Source: Actinomycetota bacterium (lineage in GTDB: Bacteria; Actinomycetota; Acidimicrobiia; Acidimicrobiales; JAHWLA01). From it: a DNA stretch of 20,283 bases. The DNA lies in contig JAHWLA010000016.1 in assembly GCA_019347595.1 (NCBI GenBank), forward strand, positions 1 through 20,283. The letters are read 5' to 3'. The translations under genes were made by a program, and so were the position numbers. The notes below the pieces were generated by a model, which did no database searches, had not been told where the DNA came from, and saw only the letters and a program-made list of their open reading frames with translations. Shown piece by piece: positions 13,203 to 20,003 of the stretch (the first letter of the stretch is position 1; the number at the start of each line of letters is the position of its first letter).

Positions 13203-14321
13203 TCACACGCCGAGTCGGGCGGCCACCAGGTCGAGCCGGTCCAGCGGCTGCACCAGGGCGATGCGCACGTGCCCCCGCCCGGCGTCCCCGTAGAACTCGC
13301 CGGGACTGACCAGGCACCCGCCCTCGGCCGCCAGCCGCTGCGTGAACTGCCACTCGTCGCCGTCCGGTGCGGGCGCCCACAGGTAGAAACTGCCCGCCGG
13401 CATGACCACGTGCACGCCGAGCTTTCCCAGCACCGCCCGGAACCGCTCCAGGCGCTCCCGGTAGCGCTCGCGCTGCGCCTCGACGTGGGCGTCGTCGGAC
13501 CACGCCACCACGGCGGCCGCCTGCACCGGCCCGGGCACAAGCATGCCGACGTGCTTGCGCACCTCCGACAGGTAGTGCACCAACTCGGCGTCGCCGGCGT
13601 AGAAGCCGGCCCGCACGCCCGCCAGGTTCGAGCGCTTCGACAGCGAGTGGACGGCGATGACGCCGTCGAGCCCGCTCGACAGGATGGTCCGGGGCCGCCC
13701 CGCCCAGGTGAACTCGACATAGCACTCGTCGCTGAACACCGGTACGCCGTGCGCTCGGCCCCACGCCGCCGCGGTCGCCAGGTCGTCGACGTTGCCCGCC
13801 GGGTTGCCCGGCGTGTTCACCCAGAGGCACAGCGCCCGCGCCGCGTCGTCGGGATCGATGCGCGACACGTCGAGCCGCCACAGGTCGTCGACCGGCACGG
13901 GCACCGCCCGGCACCCGGCCAGCACGGCCCCCATCTCGTAGGTGGGATACGACACCGCGGGGTACAGCACGGTGTCGCGCTCGGGCGTCCGCAGCCGCAG
14001 CCACTGAGGCAGCGTGGCCACGAACTCCTTGGTGCCCACGCACGCCGCCACCTGCGTGGGCGGCACGCCGACGCCGAGGCGCCGGTCCATCCAGGCGGCC
14101 GCCGCCTCGCGGTAGGCGGGCGAGCCGATCGAAGCGGGGTAGCCGCACTCGGCGCCGGACGACCCCAGCGCGGCAACCACGGCGGGCGGCGGCGGGTCGT
14201 AGGGCGTGCCGATGGAGAGGTCGACGACCCCGCCCTCGTGCGCACGGGCCGCCTCGGCCGCCGGCGCCAAACGGTCGTAGGGATACGGCGGCGGCGTGAA
14301 GCCGGTCGGAGTGGCGCTCAC
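13203..14321 (-). CDS. dapC: N-succinyldiaminopimelate aminotransferase
   Basis: A 372-residue class I PLP aminotransferase, expected to convert N-succinyl-2-amino-6-ketopimelate and glutamate into N-succinyl-L,L-DAP, the step between DapD and DapE. Fold marks are DLSIGTPYDPPP near 34-45, NTPGNPAG at 169-176, SDECY at 197-201 (Asp198, Tyr201), the Schiff-base Lys229 in HSLSKRSNLAGVRAGF, and Arg237 in the same motif. Length and the PxGSFYLW segment fit the DapC group of actinobacteria. The start is a GTG at 14321-14319 that overlaps the hflX stop (GTGA), so translation is coupled to hflX. Without the neighbours I would call it only an aminotransferase of the aspartate family; its position beside dapD, dapE and dapF makes dapC likely. 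Confidence 0.9.
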   Translation of the reverse strand: MSATPTGFTPPPYPYDRLAPAAEAARAHEGGVVDLSIGTPYDPPPPAVVAALGSSGAECGYPASIGSPAYREAAAAWMDRRLGVGVPPTQVAACVGTKEFVATLPQWLRLRTPERDTVLYPAVSYPTYEMGAVLAGCRAVPVPVDDLWRLDVSRIDPDDAARALCLWVNTPGNPAGNVDDLATAAAWGRAHGVPVFSDECYVEFTWAGRPRTILSSGLDGVIAVHSLSKRSNLAGVRAGFYAGDAELVHYLSEVRKHVGMLVPGPVQAAAVVAWSDDAHVEAQRERYRERLERFRAVLGKLGVHVVMPAGSFYLWAPAPDGDEWQFTQRLAAEGGCLVSPGEFYGDAGRGHVRIALVQPLDRLDLVAARLGV

Positions 14322-15592
14322 TGCGGCGTGGTGGACACGACGAAGTCGCGGAAGCGGGCGCTGCCGTCGGCGTTGAGGCGGGCACGCAGCCGCGTGGCCC
14401 CTTCCTCGTGCTGCTCGGTCAGGACCTCGCCTTCCCGGTGCAGCGCGGCCACCACGTCGCCCCGCTCGAACGGCACGATGAGCTCCACCACGTCAGCCAG
14501 CGCTCGCAGACGGTCGCCGATGGTCGCCAGCAGCCGGTCGATGCCCTCACCCGTCACCGCCGACAGCACCACCGAGCCCGGATGCGCCTCGCTCATCCGC
14601 TTGGCATCGGGCGCCACGTCGACCTTGTTGAAGGCCAGGAGCTCGGGGACCTCGCGGGCGCCGATCTCCCCCAGCACGGCGTGCACCGCAGCAATCTGGG
14701 CCTCGGGGTCGGGGGCGGCGGAGTCGACCATGTGCACGAGCAGGTCGGACTCGGCCACCACCTCCAAGGTCGACTTGAACGCCTCGACCAAGCCGTGCGG
14801 CAGCTTCTGGATGAAGCCCACGGTGTCGGACAACAGCACCGCCTCGCCGCCCGGCAACTGGAGCCGGCGCGTGCGGGGGTCCAAGGTGGCGAACAGGCGG
14901 TCCTCGACCAACACCCCGGCGTCGGTGAGCCGGTTCAGCAGCGTCGACTTCCCGGCGTTGGTGTAACCCACCAACGACACCGTTTGCAGCCTGCCTCGGG
15001 CGCGGGCCTTGCGCTGCGTCCGCCGGGTGGCGCTCAGCTCCTTCAGGTTCTGCTCCAGCCGCTGCATGCGCCGCAGCAGCCGCCGCCGGTCGACCTCCAG
15101 CTTGGTCTCGCCGCCGCCCATCCGGGTGCCGACACCGCCGCCCTGCCGGCTCAGCGCCGTGCCCCGTCCTCGCAGCCGAGGCAGGCGGTAGCGGATCATG
15201 GCCAGCTCGACCTGGTCCTTGCCCTCCTGGGTGCGGGCGTTCTGGGCGAAGATGTCGAGGATCACGGCCGTGCGGTCGATGGCGGTGCGCCCGAGGATTT
15301 TCTCCAGGTTGCGCTGCTGGGCGGGCGACAGCTCGTCGTCGAACACCACGGTGTCGGAGTCGACGGCCTCGGAGATCTCGTGCAGCTCCTGCGCCTTGCC
15401 CTTGCCGACGTAGGTGGCGGCGTCGGGCGCGTCGCGGCGCTGCACGACGCGGGCCACCACGTCGGCGCCCGCGGTGTCGACCAACAGCGCCAGCTCGTCG
15501 AGCGACATCTCCACCTCCTCCAGCGTGGCGGGCGCGATGACCACGCCGACGAGGACGATGCGTTCCCGGAACGTCCTCTCGATGAGGGTCAC
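14318..15592 (-). CDS. hflX: Ribosome-associated GTPase HflX
   Basis: A 424-residue GTPase that binds the 50S subunit and splits or rescues stalled ribosomes. The N-terminal HflX domain (YVGKGKAQEL at 61-70, DDELSPAQQRNLE at 85-97, RTAVILDIFAQNARTQEG near 107-124) leads to the Gly-rich loop GGGVGTRMGGGETKLE at 151-166, a coiled helix, and the G domain: G1 GYTNAGKS at 209-216, G2 around TLDPRTR, G3 DTVGF at 256-260, G4 NKVD at 322-325. A C-terminal domain ends the protein. The start is the GTG at 15592-15590 overlapping the dapF stop (GTGA); the open frame continues 1.3 kb upstream but that part lies opposite or inside dapF and miaA and is not HflX. Its stop overlaps the dapC start, placing it inside a lysine-synthesis operon. 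Confidence 0.96.
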   Translation of the reverse strand: MTLIERTFRERIVLVGVVIAPATLEEVEMSLDELALLVDTAGADVVARVVQRRDAPDAATYVGKGKAQELHEISEAVDSDTVVFDDELSPAQQRNLEKILGRTAIDRTAVILDIFAQNARTQEGKDQVELAMIRYRLPRLRGRGTALSRQGGGVGTRMGGGETKLEVDRRRLLRRMQRLEQNLKELSATRRTQRKARARGRLQTVSLVGYTNAGKSTLLNRLTDAGVLVEDRLFATLDPRTRRLQLPGGEAVLLSDTVGFIQKLPHGLVEAFKSTLEVVAESDLLVHMVDSAAPDPEAQIAAVHAVLGEIGAREVPELLAFNKVDVAPDAKRMSEAHPGSVVLSAVTGEGIDRLLATIGDRLRALADVVELIVPFERGDVVAALHREGEVLTEQHEEGATRLRARLNADGSARFRDFVVSTTPQ

Positions 15593-16386
15593 GGCACGTC
15601 CACCTCGATGCGGGCGATGCGCTGCGTCGGCCCGCTCAGCACGACGCCGTCGGCCCGCAACTCGACCTCGGCCGGGCCCCCGGGCTGGAGGACGGTGACC
15701 CGCTCCCCCACCAAACCCCAGGCGTTGGCGGCGGCGGCCGCCGCGCACGCCCCCGTGCCGCACGCCTGCGTCTCGCCCACGCCGCGCTCCCACACCCGCA
15801 TGGTGAGCGTGTCGGCGCCCGGCCCGACGGCCACGAACTCGACGTTGACACCGTCGGGGAATGTTGCCTCGATCTGCCGGCCGATGGAGCCGACGTCGAC
15901 GGTCGCCGGGTCGGGCCCGACGAGGACGAGGTGGGGGTTGCCCATGTCGACCGTGCGGGCCTTGCGGTCGGGGAAGTCCTGCGGCTGGTCGGGACCGATC
16001 TCGGCCTTGCCCATGTCCACACTGACCCACGCCGTCGCCGGCAGCTCGCCCGGCTGCACGACCAGGCGCCGCACACCGGCCGCGGTGGCGACGGTGAGCT
16101 CCGGCCCCGGGGCGACGCCCGCGTCGACCACCGCTTGGCCCAGGCAGCGCAGCCCGTTGCCGCTGACCTCGGCCTCGCCGCCGTCGGCGTTGCGCAGTGT
16201 CATCGACACGTCGGCGCCGTCGCCCCCGACGGTGACCCGCATGACGCCGTCGGCCCCGACGCCGCGGTGGCGGTCGCACAGCGCGCGCGCCAGCGCCGCA
16301 TCCACGGGAGTGCGGGCGTCGAGGTCGAGCAACACGAGGAAGTCGTTGCCCAGCCCGTGGTGCTTGGTGAGGTGGAGGACCGGCAT
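15589..16386 (-). CDS. dapF: Diaminopimelate epimerase
   Basis: A 265-residue PLP-independent epimerase that turns L,L-DAP into meso-DAP, the lysine precursor and usual peptidoglycan crosslinker. The start MPVLHLTKHHGLGNDFLVLLD is typical. The two catalytic cysteines are present: Cys81 in SGNGLRCLG and Cys209 in ETQACGTGACAAAA, with VDMGNPHLV near 146-154. Length is normal (about 275). The start is the ATG at 16386-16384, directly after the miaA TGA with no bases between, and the stop overlaps the GTG of hflX. It completes the DAP route carried by dapD, dapC and dapE downstream. The miaA-dapF-hflX order is also found in mycobacteria. Confidence 0.97.
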   Translation of the reverse strand: MPVLHLTKHHGLGNDFLVLLDLDARTPVDAALARALCDRHRGVGADGVMRVTVGGDGADVSMTLRNADGGEAEVSGNGLRCLGQAVVDAGVAPGPELTVATAAGVRRLVVQPGELPATAWVSVDMGKAEIGPDQPQDFPDRKARTVDMGNPHLVLVGPDPATVDVGSIGRQIEATFPDGVNVEFVAVGPGADTLTMRVWERGVGETQACGTGACAAAAAANAWGLVGERVTVLQPGGPAEVELRADGVVLSGPTQRIARIEVDVP

Positions 16387-17295
16387 TCATGCCCATTCTC
16401 TCAGGAGGGCCGGAAGGACAGCGAACGGCTTTTCCTCGGTGCCGTACCAGGTGATGCGGGGGTCGCGTCGGAACCACATGCGCTGCCGACGGGCGAAGGC
16501 CCGGGTGCGGCGGACGGTTTCGGCCAGGCAGTCGGCCAGGGGGGCGCCGTGCTCGACGTGGGCGAGCACCTCGCGGTAGCCCAGCGCCTGGCGGGCCGTG
16601 TGCGACAGGCCCTCCGGGCGGGCGGCCAGGGCGTGCACCTCGTCGACGAGACCGGCCGCCACCATGGCGTCGACTCGCCGGGCGATCCGGTCGGCCGTAA
16701 CGTGGCGGGGCAGCCACACGCCGACGATGTCGAAGGGGACGGGCGGGTGGGCATCGAGCCCGGGGCCGAACGACGAGAACGGGCGGCCGCTGCCCACCGT
16801 GACCTCCAGGGCGCGGACGATGCGCCGGCGGTTGGTCGGCTCCATGCGCTCGGCGGCGGCCGGGTCGAGCGTGTGCAGGCGACGGTGGAGCGACTCGGTG
16901 TCGGGCTCTGCTTCGAGAGCCGCCCGGACGTCGGGCCACTGGCCGGGGAGGTCGAGGTTGTCGATCACGGCACGCAGATACAGGCCGGTGCCGCCGACAA
17001 GCAGGGCCCGTCGGCCGCGCGCCTCGATGTCGGCAATGGCGGCGGCGGCGGCCTGCTGGAAGCGGGTGACGGAGAACTCCTCGTGGGGGTCGGCCAGGTC
17101 GAGCAGGTGGTGGCGGACCTCGACCTGCTCGGCGACGGTGGGCTTCGCCGTGCCCACGTCCATGCCGCGGTAGACCTGCATGGAGTCGACGGACAGCAGC
17201 TCGATGTCGGACAGGCGCCGGGCGACCTCCAGGGCCAAGGCCGACTTGCCCGAGGCCGTGGTGCCGACCAGGGCCAGGTGGCGGACGGCGATCAC
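16387..17295 (-). CDS. miaA: tRNA dimethylallyltransferase
   Basis: A 302-residue enzyme that adds a dimethylallyl group to N6 of A37 in tRNAs reading codons that start with U, making i6A; MiaB, encoded upstream, then adds methylthio. Motifs: the P-loop GTTASGKS at 11-18, SVDSMQVYRGMDVGTAKP near 34-51 (the Asp for catalysis), GGTGLYLRA, RRRIVRALEV, and the C-terminal RTRAFARRQRMWFRRDP. Length fits the family. The best start is the GTG at 17295-17293 (MIAVRHLALVG); another GTG two codons upstream is possible. No Shine-Dalgarno sequence is visible, and a 54-base perfect hairpin ends only seven bases before the chosen start, so any long transcript would place a strong structure next to the initiation site. 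The stop abuts the dapF ATG. Confidence 0.96.
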   Translation of the reverse strand: MIAVRHLALVGTTASGKSALALEVARRLSDIELLSVDSMQVYRGMDVGTAKPTVAEQVEVRHHLLDLADPHEEFSVTRFQQAAAAAIADIEARGRRALLVGGTGLYLRAVIDNLDLPGQWPDVRAALEAEPDTESLHRRLHTLDPAAAERMEPTNRRRIVRALEVTVGSGRPFSSFGPGLDAHPPVPFDIVGVWLPRHVTADRIARRVDAMVAAGLVDEVHALAARPEGLSHTARQALGYREVLAHVEHGAPLADCLAETVRRTRAFARRQRMWFRRDPRITWYGTEEKPFAVLPALLREWA

Positions 17296-17302
17296 GCCCA
17301 CG

Positions 17303-17356
17303 CCGTTCTGGTCCCCCGATCGCGCGCCATAGCGCGCGATCGGGGGACCAGAACGG
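17303..17356. repeat. Perfect 25-bp inverted repeat with CATA loop
   Basis: The arms 17303-17327 (starting CCGTTCTGGTCCCCCGATCG) and 17332-17356 (ending CGGGGGACCAGAACGG) are exact reverse complements with a 4-base loop. It lies between the hydrolase stop (17372) and the miaA start (17295), 15 bases after the former on the transcribed strand. There is no U-run. Its outer GTTCTGGT/ACCAGAAC resembles GTTCTCGT/ACGAGAAC at 2671-2720. Confidence 0.85.
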
Positions 17357-17371
17357 GGTTGGGGGCCCGGG

Positions 17372-18070
17372 TCACAGCGAGACGCCGAGGCGGCCGAGCA
17401 GCGCCGCCAACGCATCGGCCACGCCGTCGGGGTCGACCAGCATGTGCAGGTGGTTGCCGTCCACCGACGCCACGGCCCACCCCTGCGCCGCCGCCTCCGC
17501 CTCCTCGCCCTCGTACACGTGGGAGAAGCGCAGGTAGGCGCACGGTGCGTCGGGCCAGTCCTCGACCATCGGCATCGGCTCCTGCAGCGCGGCCACCGGG
17601 ACCGGGCGCAGCTCGGCCTGGAATCGCGCCCGCAACTCCGGGTCGGGGACCAGGGCGTCGATCGCCCCCTCGTCGAACCAGTCGGCCCACGGCGGAAGCA
17701 CCTCGTCGACCACCAGCCCCGCCAACTGAGCCTGGAAGGCCGGGTGGATCGACGCCAGCCGACTGCGGCCCGGATGGGGCAGGGCCGCGTCGACGAAGAC
17801 ATAGGCCGCTCGACGCACCTCTCGGCCCGCCAGCGCCGCCCCTGCCGCGGGCAGCAGCGGCCCCGCCCCGCTGTGGCCCACCAGCACCACCTCGGCCGCC
17901 CCGACCTCGACACAGGCCTCGGCCACCGCTTCGGCCTGCTCCGCAGTCAGGTCGACGCCGAGCAGCGAGGGCACGGCCACGGTCGCGCCCCGGTCACGGA
18001 GGCGGCCGGCCACCGCCTCCCACGTCGTCGGGCCCACCAACGGGCTGTGGACCAGGACGACGGCGCTCAG
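17372..18070 (-). CDS. Alpha/beta hydrolase
   Basis: A 232-residue alpha/beta-hydrolase fold protein, probably cytoplasmic. The first strand and oxyanion loop are VVLVHSPLVGPTTWE at 4-18, the nucleophile elbow is VGHSGAG with Ser67, and the late catalytic His is in DGNHLHML (His207 or His209). The substrate is unknown; the order resembles small esterase/thioesterase-like members. No ATG, GTG or TTG in frame lies before the essential first strand. The only sensible start is a CTG at 18070-18068 that overlaps the miaB stop (sequence CTGA), in the same way as the GTGA overlaps downstream; a later TTG or GTG would delete the oxyanion loop. Translation probably depends on coupling to miaB. It is not part of the known miaB/miaA pathway and looks like a lineage-specific insertion between them. 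Confidence 0.8.
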   Translation of the reverse strand: MSAVVLVHSPLVGPTTWEAVAGRLRDRGATVAVPSLLGVDLTAEQAEAVAEACVEVGAAEVVLVGHSGAGPLLPAAGAALAGREVRRAAYVFVDAALPHPGRSRLASIHPAFQAQLAGLVVDEVLPPWADWFDEGAIDALVPDPELRARFQAELRPVPVAALQEPMPMVEDWPDAPCAYLRFSHVYEGEEAEAAAQGWAVASVDGNHLHMLVDPDGVADALAALLGRLGVSL

Positions 18071-19452
18071 ACGACGGCCACCGGGATCCGGGTGCGGTGT
18101 CGGGGCCGGGCGGTCACCGCTACCAGCTCGCCGGTCAGGTGGTGGGGCGCCGCCGCCGTCACCCGCACCTCGGCGAACGTGCCCGGCCCCAACGGCGAGT
18201 CGGACGCGAAGTGCACGAGCTTGTTCTGCCGCGTCCGCCCGGTGAGGACCGACGCGTCGCGCTTGCTCGGCCCCTCCACCAGCACCTCTTCCATGCGGCC
18301 CACCCGCGCCTCGTGCTTGCGCAGCGCCGACCGCTCCACCACGACCTTGAGACGGGCGAAGCGCTCGGCCGCCACCTCGGCGGGTACGAAGTCCTGGTCC
18401 CGCTCGGCCGCCTCGGTCCCCTGCCGGGGCGAGAACAGGAACGTGTAGGCGCTGTCGTACTCGGCGGCCGCCACCACCTCCAGGGTGCGCTCGAAGTCGT
18501 CGTCGCTCTCGCCCGGGAAGCCCACGATGAGGTCGGTGGTCACGGCCAGATCGGGCACGGCCGCCCGCGCCGCCGCCAGCTTCTCCAAATAGCGCTCGGC
18601 CCGGTAGCCCCGGTGCATGGCCGCCAGCACGCGGTCGCTGCCCGCCTGCAAGGGCAGGTGCAGGTGCTCGCACACCGTCGGGACCTCGGCCATGGCCTCG
18701 ATGGTCTCCGGCCGCAGGTCCTTGGGGTGCGGGCTGGTGTAGCGCACCCGGCGGATGCCCTCGACGGCGCCCACCGCCCGCAGCAGGTCGGCGAACAGCG
18801 GACGACGCTTGGTCAGGTCGCGCCCGTAGGAGTTCACGTTCTGGCCCAGCAGCGTGATCTCCACCGTGCCCGCCGCCGCCAGCGCCGCCGCCTCGGCCAC
18901 GATTTCGTCGAAAGGCCGGCTGATCTCCTTGCCCCGCACCGACGGCACGATGCAGAAGGCGCAGTTGTTGTCGCAGCCGATCTGGATGGTGAGCCACGCC
19001 GCGTAGGGCACGTCGCGCCGGGCCGGGAGTGCCGAGGGGAACGCCTCGGACTCCTCCAGGATCTCCATGACCGGGCCCTCGTCGGCCGCCCGCCGCAGCA
19101 GCTCGGCCACCGACGCCACGTTGTGGGTGCCGAACACCACGTCGGTGTGGCCCGCCCGCTGCTGGATCAGCTCGCGGTCCTTCTGGGCCAGGCAGCCGCC
19201 CACGGCGATCTGCACGTCAGGCCGGCGCTCCTTGAGCGCCTTGAGGTTGCCGAGGTTGCCGTAGAGCTTGTTGTCGGCGTTCTCCCGGATGCAGCAGGTG
19301 TTGAGCACGACGACATCGGCCGACTCCACGTCGTCGACGGCGACCATGCCCTCGGACTCGAGCAGGCCCGCGATCCGCTCCGAGTCGTGCTCGTTCATCT
19401 GGCAGCCGTACGTGCGGACGACGAAGCGTCGCGGAGGCGTGTCCGTCGCCAT
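18067..19452 (-). CDS. miaB: tRNA-2-methylthio-N6-dimethylallyladenosine synthase
   Basis: A 461-residue radical-SAM methylthiotransferase that turns i6A37 (made by MiaA) into ms2i6A37. The N-terminal UPF0004 domain binds one 4Fe-4S cluster through Cys17 (TYGCQMNEHDSER), Cys53 (NTCCIREN) and Cys87 (VGGCLAQ). The radical-SAM cluster motif is CDNNCAFC with Cys160, Cys164 and Cys167 (GCDNNCAFCIVPSVRG). Later marks are LLGQNVNSYG, HLPLQAGSDRVL and DLIVGFPGESDDDF. A C-terminal TRAM domain (about 385-455) binds RNA. The start is the ATG at 19452-19450, seven bases after a TACCCT -10, so a leaderless transcript is likely, separate from spoVS upstream. Its stop overlaps the start of the hydrolase gene, and miaA follows after that. 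Confidence 0.97.
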   Translation of the reverse strand: MATDTPPRRFVVRTYGCQMNEHDSERIAGLLESEGMVAVDDVESADVVVLNTCCIRENADNKLYGNLGNLKALKERRPDVQIAVGGCLAQKDRELIQQRAGHTDVVFGTHNVASVAELLRRAADEGPVMEILEESEAFPSALPARRDVPYAAWLTIQIGCDNNCAFCIVPSVRGKEISRPFDEIVAEAAALAAAGTVEITLLGQNVNSYGRDLTKRRPLFADLLRAVGAVEGIRRVRYTSPHPKDLRPETIEAMAEVPTVCEHLHLPLQAGSDRVLAAMHRGYRAERYLEKLAAARAAVPDLAVTTDLIVGFPGESDDDFERTLEVVAAAEYDSAYTFLFSPRQGTEAAERDQDFVPAEVAAERFARLKVVVERSALRKHEARVGRMEEVLVEGPSKRDASVLTGRTRQNKLVHFASDSPLGPGTFAEVRVTAAAPHHLTGELVAVTARPRHRTRIPVAVV

Positions 19453-19459
19453 GGCCGTC

Positions 19460-19465
19460 AGGGTA
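19460..19465 (-). promoter_or_regulatory. Putative leaderless -10 element of miaB (TACCCT)
   Basis: On the minus strand TACCCT ends seven bases before the miaB ATG. The same hexamer is found before the deacetylase gene at 2360. Confidence 0.5.
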
Positions 19466-19467
19466 TC

Positions 19468-19484
19468 GGGCGCTGCCGGCGCCC
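19468..19484 (-). terminator. Short hairpin after spoVS
   Basis: GGGCGC and GCGCCC pair around a 5-base loop in the 44-bp gap between spoVS and miaB, directly upstream of the miaB -10 element. No T-run. Confidence 0.35.
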
Positions 19485-19496
19485 ACGTCCCACTGA

Positions 19497-19829
19497 CTAC
19501 GCAGGCGTGCGTGTAAGCGCTGCGACGGGCAGGCTGTCGCGCATGTCGAGGGTGGTCGGCAGCCGCCGCTCCCGGTCCTCGATGAGCAGCCGGATCGCCG
19601 TGCGCCCCTCGCCGTCGATCTCGATGTCCTTGAAGGCAGGGACACAGATGAGATCGACGCCGGAGGGCGCCAGGTAGCCCCGGGCAATGGCAATGGCCTT
19701 GATCGCCTGGTTCAGTGCACCGGCCCCCACGACCTGCACCTCGACGGCGCCCGTTTGCCGGATGACCCCCGCCATGGCACCGGCGCAGGAGTTCGGGTTG
19801 GACTTGCTCGACACCTTCAGGACTTCCAT
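19497..19829 (-). CDS. spoVS: SpoVS-family (stage V sporulation protein S) protein
   Basis: A 110-residue small protein of the SpoVS family. The first 86 residues carry nearly the whole family pattern: MEVLKVSSKSNPNSCAGAMA, then GAVEVQVVGAGALNQAIKAI and ARGYLAPSGVDLICVPAF, then IDGEGRTAIRLLIE. SpoVS is an Alba-like fold; in Bacillus it affects sporulation and septation, and family members occur in many non-sporulating bacteria where the role is unclear. After the domain there is a 24-residue tail (RERRLPTTLDMRDSLPVAAL...) beyond the usual 86. The start is the ATG at 19829-19827, eight bases after a GGGGGGA Shine-Dalgarno-like run; an upstream TTG would add 31 residues foreign to the family. 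It sits between recA and miaB, the place often taken by recX. Sporulation should not be inferred. Confidence 0.93.
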   Translation of the reverse strand: MEVLKVSSKSNPNSCAGAMAGVIRQTGAVEVQVVGAGALNQAIKAIAIARGYLAPSGVDLICVPAFKDIEIDGEGRTAIRLLIEDRERRLPTTLDMRDSLPVAALTRTPA

Positions 19830-19883
19830 GGGTGTTGTCCCCCCAGACTCCAGACCCGCACGCCTTACTGGTTCGTCGCCAGA

Positions 19884-19945
19884 CTTCGACGGAAGCGGAC
19901 AATCCTCCTCTATTTCGCTCAAGGTGATTGTCGCTTCCGCCGAAG
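19884..19945. repeat. 20-bp inverted repeat upstream of spoVS
   Basis: The left arm, 19884-19904 (CTTCGACGGAAGCGGACAAT, then C), and the right arm, 19926-19945 (GATTGTCGCTTCCGCCGAAG), pair with one mismatch and one bulged base around a 21-base loop. It lies 54 bp upstream of the spoVS start and downstream of the recA stop. It could be a regulatory site for spoVS or a leader or terminator structure in a recA-spoVS transcript. Confidence 0.6.
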
Positions 19946-19976
19946 TTGTGATAGTGGCCGTCGCGCCTGCTTCATC

Positions 19977-19994
19977 GCGCCCGGCGGCCGGCGC
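19977..19994 (-). terminator. Short GC hairpin after recA
   Basis: GCGCC and GGCGC pair around eight bases, starting ten bases after the recA stop on the transcribed strand. There is no T-run and the stem is short, so this is weak. Confidence 0.25.
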
Positions 19995-20003
19995 TATTCG
20001 GAG

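Noticed and set aside
15593..16939. A 449-codon upstream extension of the hflX frame
   Set aside because: It runs in another frame through dapF and miaA, is Arg/Pro/Gly-rich, and HflX proteins start near the GTG at 15592.
15931..19677. A 1248-codon open frame on the plus strand
   Set aside because: It lies opposite dapF, miaA, the hydrolase and miaB, all with clear catalytic motifs on minus. Its Arg/Pro/Gly/His-rich composition is what the complement of GC-rich codons gives.
19497..19829. Evidence for sporulation
   Set aside because: SpoVS-family proteins occur in many bacteria that do not form endospores; no other sporulation gene is present here.
19830..19922. A TTG adding 31 residues to SpoVS
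   Set aside because: The family begins at MEVLKVS; the added part overlaps the inverted repeat and the Shine-Dalgarno-like run lies just before the later ATG.
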